Below, one piece after another: positions 43,500-55,964 of a stretch of 64,000 bases of DNA (its first letter is position 1; the number at the start of each line of letters is the position of its first letter). The position numbers and the translations under genes are program-made. Below the pieces are notes generated by a model. It ran no database searches. It saw only the letters and a list, made by a program, of their open reading frames with translations, and had not been told where the DNA came from. This DNA is from Rhodamnia argentea (taxonomy: Eukaryota > Streptophyta > Magnoliopsida > Myrtales > Myrtaceae), in the NCBI RefSeq assembly GCF_020921035.1, contig NC_063158.1, forward strand, positions 5,872,001 to 5,936,000. The letters run 5' to 3'.

Positions 43500-46479
43500 T
43501 CATCCCCGCATCAGATCAATGTCCACATGATCATGAATGTCCAGTGGCTGCGAATCCGGCCAAACCCCCATGGAAACTGGAGTTAGGTTTTGACTTGGTG
43601 GTGGCGTTGATGTCGTGTTCATGGCACGAGCTTTTGAACCTTCCCCTTTCCGGTGCTTGGTTCTCGAACTTCCCCATGAAAAGCTCCCCACTATTACCTG
43701 CAGCTAACAGCTATCAGTCAAGTAGAGGACATTATTTCTGAGTCAGGCACAACCAGACGGACAAAATTCAGTACATTCGAAGTCCAGATGACTCTTATAG
43801 AAGATCCCGCATGATTGGATTACTAAAATAGTCGCCATAGTTCCCATTCTAAAATTATAGCTTTAAGAAAGCATTGCCAATACTGTTGAGAGAAGTGATT
43901 GGCCTTTCATATCAATTTGGTAATATCAACCTCAGTCTAAACCAAGTCCAAGAACTGTGGTATAGAAAATATCAACAAAGCACGTGGGCGATACATGAAG
44001 TAAGCAGAAGTTTTACCTGAACAGGACTTGCAGCTATGAGCATTCCCCCGACTCCTCCACCAATGACACGACCATCGGGACTGGCAAGAGAGATGCTAAG
44101 ACCACCCATTCTATTTCGAGAACCACTATCCTCTGCAAGCAAGAACGAGCCAGAAAGACACAAAATTTCTAAACGGCCCTGCAGATGTCAGACAGCATAT
44201 ATTAGCTGCATTTTTATAAACTAACTTCATGTTCTGGATCCTTCTATCAGAAAGAAAGAAAGAATATGAATAGCTGCTCAAACCTCATATGTGATGGTGC
44301 CACCAGAACTAGAAGGTTGACGTAGAGTTACAGTATTTACAGCACCATTGGCAGACAAGACGCATACAGCTTTTGACCCTTGCTGTGAAAAAGATGTTAT
44401 TTTCGCAGCTACGTCCTACCAAAGAATAAGGGAACTTACTAAACAAACGTCTCATAAAGGGAAATGGCAAGCTTCAGTAGCCAATACAAATGGCAACAGT
44501 TATATTCTAATAGAATTCAATGCTATAGATGCAAAGAGAATGACAACACAGTGAAGTTTTAAAGCATAACACGGATGCTCATTGCCCTTGACTTTGTATT
44601 CAATTTGAGAAAATACTTCTTTACCAAGAAAAGGAAAACTGAAAACATGATAGCTCACTTTCATGCTCATGAAGGGAAGCTGTTCATGAAATGGAGTACG
44701 CATTTAACATATGGCAAATAACATTTCTTTAATATTTTGAAAGATTCGATATTTTTCCATTGAATGTTTAAATTCCCGAGTCATGATTTTTCCAATTCTA
44801 GAAGAACTTGCATAGAAGAACGTTGTGCACAAAGCACAGTGCCATAAAAAGCAAAGCAAGTTAAGGACTCAACAGTGTAATATTTGCTTTCCCATAATTC
44901 TATGTGAAATTATAAACAGCATTGGCGTGGTAGTTACAAGCTGCAATTCCTTGGAGATTCTTTTTATGTAAATTGCGGCATAGTGATTCCAAAAATGCCT
45001 CATATTCCAACTAACTACATACCAGACCTTGCCAGCAACAAAATACAAAGAAAAAATTGTATATACTCTAACCTGAGATATATAGTTTGGCTATAAATTA
45101 CATGTTAATGAGAGAGAATAGAGATTTGCTAAAGCAGATCACATACTTCTCCCACTGCGACATTGATTATATGGGGAGTAAAACCCATTCCAGCTGAACC
45201 AGACAGTAGTTCACCTGGCAAAAAGATCATTACAAAGTCAATCATTGAAAAAAATTTAAATTGACAGAAGCAAAACTAACATGAAACAGTGAGCCTAACT
45301 TAGCTTCTCCCATATAACAGAAGGCAGACATCCTTATGTCGGATGGAAAAATTGATCAAAATGAACAGGTTAGCAATTGAACTAGAGAAAACACTAAAGC
45401 TCCGAACTAAGGCTCAAAAGATATTGGCTTCTCTCACACTCTCCTCTCACTTAACAGATGGAAACGCTAAGATTCTGAACTAGGTCTCTAAACAAATTGG
45501 CTTCACTCATCCTCTCCCTCTCACTTAACGGATCAGGCATCTCAAACACCAACCCCAGTCCAAAATATAACAATGAGAAATAAGACTGACATTAGACCTT
45601 AATCGGGCTTGACAACTAAAATAATGTCATGAAATGACCATTCAGAAGACAAGTAGTGTAACATTAGAGAAAAGGCATTGCCAAGATAGACTAGATATGG
45701 CCTAATTGTCTGAGAGTAAAATATGAAAACCAAACCGATTACATGTTCAGACATCAACCAGTGTCCCAGTTCATTGTCAAAGACTCTTATTAAGTTAAAC
45801 TTTCCCCCTCCAATACAGATTACTCCTATTTTACGTTAGCTTTATAAAACTTATCAGAGCTTTCATTTCAAGCTCTTATCTTTAGGAAGAACGGTTGTTT
45901 CCCAAATTGAGCCAATCAAATTTTCATACAGAAGACAGTTAATCATTCAAATTCAATCCAAGGCAGAATAAGAACACATACGTTGACTTAAGGCAGCAAG
46001 AAATCAAGTAACAAAATTGACCTTTTCACTTCCCAAAATCACTTAGACCCAGAAAACTCACCTGCGGAAGCTAACTGTTGCTTCCTGCCAGAACCCGGAG
46101 GCCGCCCTCTGCCACGCCTTGGTGTGGATGTTGGTCCTGGGGGAGAGACCGACGTGGACGACAATGCCAAAGACACGGTCCCTTCAGGACCATACTTCCT
46201 TGGCCGGCCACGCTTCCTTTTCACCGGCTCACCTGGTGGAGCTGCCGCGACTGCCGGCGGCCCAACACTAACTTCATGAGTCTGAATTGCCGACGAAGTC
46301 TCCACAGACAATGGCGATCCCAAAGAACCGCCTCCAAAATTGCTCGGAAAAGGCATACTTGCACTTGTCAACGGGTGAATTCCATGTGAACCATGGAAGA
46401 ATGACTGTGCTCCGGAACCAGTTCCAGATGCACCTCTTTGACTGTAATAAGAGGCTGACATTGCACCTCTCCGATCCAT
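43500..46479 (-). CDS. AT-hook motif nuclear-localized protein (AHL, two AT-hooks plus PPC/DUF296)
   Basis: Five exons on the minus strand, 46062-46479, 45147-45214, 44284-44415, 44017-44178 and 43500-43697, join in frame to 325 aa. Two AT-hooks are present: KRKRGRPRKYGPEG (about residues 88-101) and RRGRGRPPGSGRKQQ (about 121-135). The PPC domain follows (about 150-270), with MGFTPHIINVAVGED, AKITSFSQQGSKAVCVLSAN, GAVNTVTLRQP, YEGRLEILCLSGSFL, GGLSISLASPDGRVIGGGVG and MLIAASPVQVIVGSF. The end is HVDIDLMRG. Two hooks and an intron-containing structure place it in clade B (type II/III). AHLs bind AT-rich DNA in the minor groove and form PPC multimers that repress or organise chromatin. I chose MDRRGAMS as the start; an in-frame ATG 33 bp upstream (46512) is possible. 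Leader exons probably lie at 46500-47330. Confidence 0.93.
45395..45540. repeat. ~73-bp tandem duplication in AHL intron 1
   Basis: CTCCGAACTAAGG ... ATTGGCTTCTCTCACACTCTC ... CACTTAACAGAT is followed about 73 bp later by a diverged copy with TCTGAACTAGG, ATTGGCTTCACTCAT and CACTTAACGGAT. Confidence 0.6.
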
Positions 46480-47457
46480 GCATCTACTTTGGTAATGTAC
46501 AATTGAGGGCACTCAGGCACGCAATTTCACTCTTTTTCTTCCCCCAATAAAACGCACTAGACTTTCTTGTTAGCTCCAATAACACTTGAAGGCACACTAG
46601 GCCAAAACATGAAGAATTCTTGAAACCAAGCTTCAAATCTTAAAAGTTACTGGCGATGCAAAAAAGGAAGCAGCATTAGGTATGAGAGTATGAACTTCGT
46701 ATATCTTCAAAACAAGCACAAGCTCTTGCAAGACTCTGAATTCCCACTATAGAGAAGCATTGACAAAGTGAACAGATGAATAGTAGATCAAGATCACAGA
46801 AATAAATAAACGAGCAACCAAGGGTATGAAAGAAGGAAAGGAAGCGAGGTACAATTGGACGAGGGGGGAAAAAGGTTTTGAGGATCAAAAAGGCCTAGAA
46901 CAGAAAGACAAAAAGGTGTGGATGTGTTAACAGCTTACCAAACAAAAAGAAACCACAAAAAAGTCTTCATGAGCAAGATAAAAAAGGAAGAGAGACTCAA
47001 ACAGGTCCACACTCTCACCAACTATTCTACAATCTTTAGCACCAAGCATCCCCAAGGCCAGCTAAGACAAACCCAGAAATCATCAAGACAAAAGCAATGC
47101 AAATTCAACAACAAACCCAGGTCAACGCCACGGAAAAGCTTGAAACCCTCACTGGTAAAAGATGGAACTTTGAGAAGATGAGAGAGAGAGAGAGAGAGAC
47201 AAATGTAGCTTGTGAGTGGAGCTTAAAGACCTGCTGAGAGGAGTGAAGAAGAAGAAGCCACTGTTGAACGACGACCACCCTCCTACTGCTAAAGCAGGTC
47301 CTCATGACAATGCAAATTTCTAGGACACCAGAGCTCGATCTTTCTCTATCCCTATCCCTATCTCTGCCCCCCCCAAAGCAGATTTATCACCTTCTCTCTC
47401 ATCCGGGGTGAGTGATGATGCTTTGTTCAAATCAAGACCCGGCTCTGAGGGAGAGAG

Positions 47458-47498
<41 letters not shown>

Positions 47499-49553
47499 GA
47501 AAACTTGAACAGAAAAAAGCGCTGCTGCTCCTGGTGTACTAATAGATATGCATCGTCTTTTCCAGCTTGAAAACACGTATGAATGTGTGACTCTGTTTTC
47601 AAGCTGATCCAATGGCATGCCGAGTCCCCCATCCCCACGCGCGTCAAGGGGCGCGTGAGCAATGTCGACATCGGTCAACGCTGCGATCAAGGAACATTAT
47701 TGAAATGGCACTTTGCGCCAAACAGAGGATTAACAAATTATTTCTCGAGGTCAACCAGGTGTCGGAACTCATCTCTCTCAACATCCAATATTTACCTGAA
47801 AACTTACCAATAAAAATGCTTCATTTACATAGTAAATACATCCATATAGTTTCAATCTAATTTTTTCAATTAGATTTGGCTGAGTACATTTTTCGCTTCG
47901 TCAAAATCTATTTCGCTAACCACCGGCAATTCAAAAAAGAAAAACAAACTTCCAATTTTTGTAATTAACTGCTATTGATCAAGATTTTGTATTTAACTAG
48001 CGCAGCATCAATTTTCTTCCTTTTTCGAAACCCATCTCTAATTATCATCCAATTTCATGACTTCACCCTTAATGCATTTATTATAATCGTAGCAGAGCAA
48101 GAAATTCTTCGAGCATAAAGAACAAGATCGGGGAAGTGCTTCCTCTATATCATTAGTTAACAAGAGCAATTCCATGAAACAAAGCGAATAGAATGAAATT
48201 ATTATGATAAAGTTCAGATACCAATAGTATAAATTTGTGCTACCAACAAATTCAAAAGAAAAAGGAGAAATGCTAGTAATATGGGTCGAATCCCTTCAAA
48301 AATACCAATTTTAGGTCGTTTTTCAATTTTGACTCGCATTCTTTTTATCTCATAAAAAGTATCGATTTTAGGGTGGGTTTCAACTCTGGCCATAATTTTC
48401 TTTTGTCCCATAGAAAAAAAAATCGGCATACAATTCTCACCCCTGTCAAGCTTATGTCTAATGGTACCATTAAAAATGCAACATATCTCTCTCTCTCTCT
48501 CTCTCTTTCGATCTTTGCCTATACATGGAATGACGCATCGAAACTTTCGACAAAAACTTCACGGTAGCAAGATTTGGAACCTACCGAAAATTGATGTTTT
48601 ATTGAGATCAACCCAATGTAGATGCTTTTTAGTCACGAAAAAAAATATTCATGTCAGAATTAAGGCCCGACTGCAAGATTTTGTTTTTAAGGGAATTGAC
48701 GAGGAGATCGTGTGCTTGATCGCTTTGATTAATTAGAAGAGGCGAGTGGGACTCACGCGGTGTCGGTAAACGCGTGGCGCAGAACGAAAGTCGTCAGAAA
48801 CGTGACCCCACTTGGATAGCCCAGCCTTGAATGGATTGACAGAAGTTCAATTTTTCTTCTCCTTTTTTAACCGATTTTTGCATGTGACTGTGTTGATGCC
48901 AGTTTCTTCTTTTATTTACCATGTAATTCTTGGTAACATTGTAGCGAAAGGCGAAAGCTTCCGCTTTGTGTGTAAAGCTATCTCGAGGAGACCGTCCACA
49001 TTCGCCCGTGAGAAAAATCTTCGGTCCAGCGAATATGTTCTTGTCAATTTGCCAAAGCGCTCCACATTCTCCATCCCCACTTCACTAGTGGAACTGGAAA
49101 AGATGGCCATACCACACACTTTCTCCTCTTGGGGTCCGAACAGAACCACAGCTTCCAGCTTGAACCCTAAAACGATCTTCTTCTCTTGATAGATGACAGT
49201 GATGAAGATGGTTTTGCGTGCTTCGTGGGTCACGAGGCCTTCTCGCTTATGGGGTTCGGTTCTATGATCTATCAACCCACATGGGTTTTCCGTCTCTCCG
49301 ACCCAGAAACACTACCTGATATATTCGACCATCTGTTTGGTAAGCATCTTCAAAACCAGCAAGATGCACATTGCATAATCTATATCTAAGAATGAATATA
49401 CCAGAAGGTAATGAAGCCACTACAACAGATTTTACTATCTACAAAACAAGCTCTATGATGATGACGAATGGGATAAGATGAGAAGTTTTCGATCATCCTC
49501 TGGACTATGATTAGGAAAGTACAAAAGTATGCAAATCTCAGGCAGCTCTGCTT
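46480..49553. other. AHL leader/promoter with (GA)n tracts, then intergenic DNA
   Basis: (GA)n runs at about 47180-47200 and 47460-47493 lie in the probable AHL leader/promoter, and a (CT)n run is near 48487-48507. A minus-strand open stretch at 48916-49275 has one segment (VIYQEKKIVLGFK) faintly like the C-terminus of plant aspartic proteases, but no active-site motif, so it is not called. No other gene was supported. Confidence 0.4.
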
Positions 49554-49760
49554 TCACCCCTGAACATCCTCGAGTAAATCCTCCATTTGGTTCTTCGCCT
49601 TATTCAACGCCCATTCCTCCTGAACAATGTCCATCAATCTAAAGGCCTTTTGCTTAAACCCAACTCCAAGAATCTTTTTACACAGATCGTCCATGATCTT
49701 TCTGCGTAATATGACTGTTGCAAGCCAAGGAACTAGCAGCAGTAGAATTCCTTCCATCAT
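49554..49760 (-). CDS. Candidate small protein, 68 aa, unknown
   Basis: A complete frame from ATG to stop encodes an N-terminal hydrophobic segment (GILLLLVPWLATVILRR) followed by an amphipathic, charged region (DDLCKKILGVGFKQKAF, then VQEEWALNKAKNQMEDLLED). Composition is protein-like rather than repetitive. It could be a microprotein with a membrane anchor or the last exon of a longer gene. I do not recognise the family. Confidence 0.35.
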   Translation of the reverse strand: MMEGILLLLVPWLATVILRRKIMDDLCKKILGVGFKQKAFRLMDIVQEEWALNKAKNQMEDLLEDVQG

Positions 49761-50389
49761 ATGAGCTTCAAACTAATGGGTACTTAATTCACCAAAGTTT
49801 TTTGGGCACAAGGTGAAATCCTAACAAGAATGCCCACAATGTAACTTTATCGAATTAAACCTGATGGCATGTGAGCACGAGTTCATCCGAAGGTTGGACG
49901 TAATCTTCCAAGTAAAGAGGGTCATCAATTAATGTACAAAGAGCCAAAGACACCAAGACCTCAGTTCAGATGACAGATGCAAGAAGTGTTTTTAGCCATG
50001 AAGCCAACTAAAGTAAAGCATTGAACCTCAGTTCAGATAATCATATCCAGCGCGTGCCACGCCTTAAACAGACCAAACTGGGTTCTCACTCCAACGAAGA
50101 CACAAACATTCAGTTGAAGCACATAATGTGCACTGCAGATTCTCAATCTAAAAAGGCTGTTCTCGAATGTTCAGGCTCCCCTCGTGACTATCTACTTATT
50201 AATCACTAAGAACCATTATCATGATAATCATGAACAAGGACCAAAAGAAGCTACCTTCCACTATAAATTAAACCGTGAAGTTAAGAATTACATTTAGCCA
50301 CTGAAGTGTCAATTTTCCCAAGAAAATAAAAACTCACACTACAATGGAATTTGTCATCCCCAACTCACAAGACCAAACCTCATTTGTCC

Positions 50390-51114
50390 AGCTCCATTGC
50401 CTGTGCCGCCTTAGCGTTTACCAAAGCAGTTAACTTCGTCTTCACCTTTCTCTTCCCAACTTGGAATCCACTCTCACCCTTCTTCTTGCTGCTACCATCA
50501 ACCTGCAGGAATAAGTAGTTTAGCACAAGTCTACTTATATTTCCAGATAAATCCTCCATCTATTCCCATTTTCTCCTGAATAAATAGTATAACAAATTAC
50601 CGACGATCGACCCATTTGAGTTCGGATCAATCACCCATTGACAACACCAAAAGAACAGTGATCAGGCATCAGAATGTTGATCAATCCTACGCAACTGTCG
50701 ATTCAATGGGTATTCCATTGAACGTTCGAATTCAAGATAACCAGTAAGCAACCAAAAAGCATACAAATACAGGAAACCATTACCCTTTTGCTCTCCCAAA
50801 AGCACCTTACACAGGGAGGCAACGAAAGATCTAAGTCTACTATTAAAGCCGCAATCCGAAAAATCATGATCCAAAGGTCGAGATAAGTGGATAGGAAGCA
50901 ACTTACCTTCATCTTGTTTTTCTTAGCTTGAAGCTTCTTCGCCTTCTTCTCTTTCTCCGCTTTCTCTCCTGCTCAACAGCCATAAAAATCAATACTTTCC
51001 AGCATACAAGACAAGCGTAGAGCGAAAGCAGACGAACAGAACAAAGGGTTGTGCGGCAGAAATTCAAAAGAACAAAAAAATCATAGAAACAAACAGAACG
51101 ACACGAATTTGCAC

Positions 51115-51149
<35 letters not shown>

Positions 51150-51207
51150 TTCGAAGATCAAACTCGTACTGCTTCTTCCTACGGGATAAGCTGTTCTTCT
51201 TCGACAT
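50390..51207 (-). CDS. Small lysine-rich protein, 80 aa, probably nucleolar/nuclear, unknown function
   Basis: Three short exons on the minus strand (51150-51207, 50907-50968, 50390-50512) join in frame with clean GT/AG borders. The protein starts MSKKNSLSRRKKQYEFDLRR, continues as a charged helix (EKAEKEKKAKKLQAKKNKM) and ends VGKRKVKTKLTALVNAKAAQ then AMELDK. More than a third of the residues are Lys or Arg, which suggests RNA binding or nucleolar location; this is inference. The start lies just after a CT/GA-rich leader, and a (GA)n tract at 51117-51147 falls inside intron 1. I believe homologues occur across plants but cannot name one. No single frame spans it, so ORF-based annotation would miss it. 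Confidence 0.72.
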
Positions 51208-52328
51208 TTTTCTGGTACCTCGACGGAAATTGGTTTTGCCCTCTTCTCAAAAGTCGCAGTGGCGATCCAAGAGCAGAGCTAGGGTTTTCTTCTCTCCCTC
51301 ACTCTCTCTCTCTCTCTCCCGAACGGTTCTCCTGTCGGTCTTATTTTCTTATTTGCTTTCCTTCTATCATTAGGAATTTGTTTATCTTTACATATTCATC
51401 CTCAGCCGCCTTTATTTTCTTTTTCAGTGTCTGTGTATGATCTTTAATTTTTACTCGTTAATTATTTACTATAGGTTAGGATTATGAACTGCTCCGTCTA
51501 GACTTGATCCTAAACCTCGGGTTCTTTAAGACGTAAAAATGATTAAAGGGTATTTCTCGTCATCAAGGAAGAAAAAGAAATGAATGGCAACGAAGGATGC
51601 AATGCGTGCGAGCACCGACACCTTGAAATAAAAAAGTCATCTGTAGAGCCACCGTCAGTTATGGATCATACTTGAGGCCTATTGAGAAGAATGTTAATTG
51701 ATGACTCAGTCAATTGAGCACGGCCCGCTCCCGAGCCCAGTAGAGTTTATTCATTAGCTTCCTCGTACACTCCTGTGTGCTTGTTGGTTGCTGACGTCGT
51801 TAAGGTCGAGGTTGAGGATCGAGCAACCCGAATCTGGCCCTTCAGCTGTGGTCGCTAAGGTTGTGCGACCTCGACATCACCTCACCTGGCGTCGTGCATC
51901 CTCGACGGCCCGTGCCTGGGTTGCACCCGCAATGGAAGAGCCATATCTAAGTCGTCCCGAGAGCGTGCAGCCTCGACGACGGGCTGTCGCCTCTTTTAGA
52001 TTCGCCTGAGCCACTGTCTTTTCGTTGATATGTGCTTTCACTTTCATTTTTTCTCTCAGAAAATTTTAAATCCTAAGGAACCTCGATTTCCACTTTATGC
52101 ATTAAGCAGGCAGAACTCGTCAACTTGTTTCAGAAAACAAAATGGAAGAATTAGCTCAAACATCACATTGTGCCGAAAACATAAAGTCAGATTCTGAATG
52201 ATCCTTGTGAAGATAAATCAACTACAACATATACAGAATGATCGCCAGATAAATCTCCTTGGCAATGATACATCGAGGCGTTACGCGATTGCTTTTGATC
52301 TCCCAAGATGAGAAAGAGAGAGACCCAG
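51208..52328. other. Promoter of the 80-aa gene and intergenic DNA
   Basis: Short CT tracts near 51300-51320 belong to the leader/promoter of the minus-strand 80-aa gene. A GC-rich stretch at 51720-52010 (GTCGAGGTTGAGG, CGACCTCGACATCACC, CGTGCAGCCTCGACGACGG) resembles the GC-rich cores of the TIR elements elsewhere in the window, but I see no inverted ends. Its ORF is not taken as a gene. Confidence 0.4.
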
Positions 52329-54371
52329 TTACAATCCTTGAACATTCATTTGAGCAGCTCGGAATGATTCCTTAGTCACGCCATAATAAACCGGTTCGTT
52401 ACCCGGGAAGGTGAAGAAATTCCAGCCAAAAGCAGATGCACCAACAATGAATTTACCGTCATCATCAGGTCGCTGCTTCTCGGATGCAAACCCTGATTGA
52501 AAAGGCTTGTTGTCGGATGGTTTCGAGGATCTTTGCTCTGGGTGCTCTTTCGACTTGAAATCTGGAGCCTTTTGACCATTCCGGTTTTCTGCTGCGGAAG
52601 GCTGGACTTCCAGAACGCTATTTCCAGTAATCTGAGTATACAGATCCATCAGAAGCCTAACCTCTGCAAGAAAGAACACCAAAGATTAAAATATGCAAAC
52701 AAAATGTAAACCTCATATGAAAGCAAGGTAAACTTTGGCAAGTTAAAAGTATTGCTCGGGAGTGTCTGAAATAATGCTCTTTTTCATGCTGCTCTTGCTT
52801 TCGAAAACATCAGACCGATGTTTTTGTTATTTCTCATTTGAGGTATACATTCTCAAAAAGTTCAGGAAATACCATCCAGAATGTGCAGCTACTATAGCAT
52901 GCCACTAGAGTAGTAAACTATAAATGACTCAACCAACACTATTCTACTTAGCGAAAATAGTTATGATATCACAATTCACCAAGCATTAAAATAAGTGATA
53001 CTAGTTCTTCTTTTTGTACCAAAAATAAAGTTTTGACTACAAGTTTCAGAGTACACTTCCAAAAGACTCAACCAAGTATTCACTTCGAGTATGTTAAGGC
53101 CCTGGACTACTCAAGACAGAAGCGGGCAACCGCATCCATTTGGTACATTGATGCAAATTTGAACTGGAATAGCTTTAGGTGAAACAGCAGCAAGAGTTGA
53201 AACGGGATGTTCTCTCTTCTTTTGACTAAGAAAAGAGAAATCCCTTCCCTTAAAGCACCAAAACATCAGTCAAGTGTATAATTTAATAAAACAACTAGAT
53301 CACAGTACCCCTCATAAGAGGCTTTCCTAACAAAACTGATCTGGCAAATTGATCGTCTAGTATGGTGGTGAACACTGAAAACTACTCTTGCAATACATCT
53401 ACTTTATGAAACCAGGACAGGGATACGGTGATCAGACACTTACGTTTTCTGATTTCTTCAGCTGAATTGCAGTTCCGAAAATCTGGGGTCCGAAGCACCT
53501 TCAAAAGGTATCGAAAAGGAAAAGGGTTAGGTCCAAGGTTACACAAGGTTTTCTTCCGCCCTCCTTTGATAAGCCAGCGTTCAACATAAATCCAAAAGCA
53601 TGCCCAAATAATCCTTCACGAGTTGGAGGGAGGAAAAACAACATGCTTGATAATTGATCTAGTTGCTAAACCAGTAGTACAGAATCCTGGCAATAAGTTT
53701 CAGATCGACTCCTGAAATTGGCCACAAAAATGACCAAGAGTCGGAACTACTGCAACCCAATCCCAACGTGCGATCACAGCTACTCACCCTGTCCAAACAT
53801 ATGCATGGGCAATTGCAATAGCATGATTAACCGAAAGCTAAAAATTAGCCAATTAACAATGGAACCATCAAAATTTAGCCAAAAAGAACAATGAATTAGC
53901 TAGACAGGACAGCCTCGGTTAGTTACAGGCATCTGTTCTTGAATCCTTCCGTTCCCATCAACAGCGGACTACACATAACCGGCTCACGACGCGCTATTAC
54001 ATACAAAGAGACAAACTTTCAACCTGGGTATGTCCAGAAACGCATCAAGCAAAAAGATCCGGAACAGAGATAAATAAATTTAAAAAATTCAGACAGTTAA
54101 AGCTCCCAAAAATTCAAAACCAAACTTGTCGACTGATAAAGTTGCGATTTTTTTTTTTTCAAGGGGAACTCGTAATTCCATCTAAACGAATTTATACCTC
54201 AACGAAATGGGGACGGAGGTCGCTCAGCACGGCGCGCATCTTGAAGTACTTGGAGTTCTGAACGGAGGAGGCATTGGCGTCCCGCGGTCGCTTCTTGCTC
54301 TGCGGTGGAAGAGGTGGTTGACCGGGAGGAGTTTGGGCTGTCGGGTCCGGAGCCGGTTTCGGGTCTTCCAT
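52329..54371 (-). CDS. Plant-specific protein of unknown function, 187 aa
   Basis: Three exons on the minus strand, 54198-54371, 53444-53498 and 52329-52663, join in frame (174+55+335 bp). The N-terminus is Pro-rich (MEDPKPAPDPTAQTPPGQPP) with a basic SKKRPRD that could be a nuclear localisation signal. The conserved-looking core is SKYFKMRAVLSDLRPHFVEV, LRTPDFRNCNSAEEIRKQ, and VRLLMDLYTQITGNSV. A polar linker (about 95-140) leads to an aromatic C-terminal block: GKFIVGASAFGWNFFTFPGN, EPVYYGVTKESFRAAQM. I recognise the pattern as shared among plant proteins but know no function. An alternative frame in exon 1 (54224-54568) is a shadow. Confidence 0.75.
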
Positions 54372-54964
54372 GGATTGCTTGTGGCTCTGAAATGGGTCCG
54401 ATGGAGATGGTGGAAGAAGAAGCGGTGGCGTTCGGCTACGAGTTTAATGGGGGAAGGTAGGGCGGATTGCTTTGCCTTTGCGGGTTCACGGGACCGTGGG
54501 TGTGAGCTTTTGCTTCTATGGAAGAAGGAAAGCGCAGATGGAAAGTGGGTAAATGGAGGAGGAGACATTCAGGCTGCAATTCTTTTTTTTTTTTTTTTTG
54601 GATTTCTTATTGACATTTGTTTTTTTTTTTTGTTCAAGAACTTTTTTTTCCTCGTTTAGCTAGCAGGGATGTTTATCAAAAGGTGAATTCCATTTGGATT
54701 TACTCAAATTTAGTAGATTTTCAGATCCATTCATGAAATTTGATATCATTACTCCATCCGTTTAATTTTCAATTCCGTAATATCAATACACTTTGAGAAG
54801 AATTTATGCAATTTTTCGACAAATTATTGACATGACAAACATATGATTAATTTTTGAAAAATTATGCCGTTATCATGAAAAATATAAACCCTTGCTTGAG
54901 ACCCAACGTAAAATTTTTGGTCTTTTCTTAACAACACCGATCGAATTGTAGTCAGAAACTAAAT

Positions 54965-55628
54965 TAGGATACGTTTGTTTCACTGAAAATTCCATGAAAA
55001 AGGAAAATGATTTTCGGAGAAATGATTTTCTAGGAAAATAGTTTATTTTTCTTTGTTTAGTGATATATGATCGAAGACCTTTTTTGGTGTTTTTTTCTCA
55101 TTTAGAAAACGATTTCAATGAAATGACTTTATTTTTGGAGCAAAAAATTTGAATTTTTAAGTTATATTTTTATATTTCATGTTTTATCCCCTCTTTTTTT
55201 TTGGGGGGTGGGGTGAGGGGAGAGCCCAAGGCTCCCTAGGACCAGGTGAGCTTGAGGTTCGCCGGCCCCAACCGAGCTCAGTCTGGTCGACTGACCACCG
55301 TCGTCGAGGCCCTACAAGTGGCAAAGGTAGAAGCAAAAAGAAAAAAAGGGAAGGGAAGAAAGAACAAGAAAGTAAAAAACAAAATTACATAGATTCAAAA
55401 TATTATATATTAAAAAAAATACAAAAATTAAAATTTTGCTATGAGCAATTTTAAAAAATGTTTTCACCTATTTAGATATATGAAATTTACTTTCTTAATT
55501 TTGTATGTGAAATTTTCATCTACCGGAAAGTATTTTCGTTGATTAAATCATTTTCGACGAACCAAACAATTGAAAGTTCGAAAAAATCAATGTCCAAAAA
55601 TCATGTTCACTCAAACAAATAAATCCTT
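54965..55628. mobile_element. Non-autonomous TIR element, ~660 bp, GC-rich core
   Basis: The left terminus GGATACGTTTGTTTCACTG and the reverse complement of the right terminus, GGATTTATTTGTTTGAGTG, are inverted repeats, followed by GAAAATGATTTTCGGAGAA on the left and inverted GAAAATACTTTCCGGTAG on the right. The centre (about 55200-55330) is GC-rich and contains GTCGTCGAGGCCCTACAAG. The end wording matches the element at 34820-35800. No transposase. Confidence 0.65.
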
Positions 55629-55964
55629 ATTCTAACCAAAAAGAAAAAAAACAAATTGCATCCTTAAACCTGTATAAAACTCAAGATACTTGATTATTAA
55701 AAACACCGACTATAAGGACAAATCTTACCTAAGATGCTATAAAAATATACATTTTGCACTTTTGACCTAACAAATCGATGGTGACAAAAAAAGAGGGTGG
55801 TATAAAAAAGTGTAGTAGCAATTATAAATCAGTACGTTTTCTTATAGTCTAAATCACTTTATTCACCTTCCCAGCACCTTCTTCTTCCTTGTACTTCTCC
55901 ACTCTGCTCGTCCTCTTCTCGACAGACGGTTCACGGAGCACGAGGCGGTTTCAACACGAAGACG
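55629..55964 (+). promoter_or_regulatory. Promoter and leader of the 80-aa membrane microprotein gene
   Basis: AT-rich DNA passes into a CT-rich leader (about 55860-55930, CTTCTTCTTCCTTG type) just before the ATG at 55965. No TATA box was assigned with confidence. Confidence 0.4.

Noticed and set aside
48916-49275. Minus-strand ORF with VIYQEKKIVLGFK, faintly like the C-terminus of plant aspartic proteases
   Set aside because: No catalytic DTG/DSG motif and no homologous-looking neighbouring exons; the likeness is too short.
54224-54568. Minus-strand 114-codon ORF overlapping exon 1 of the 187-aa gene
   Set aside because: Wrong frame: the frame starting at 54371 splices cleanly into two conserved downstream exons, this one does not.
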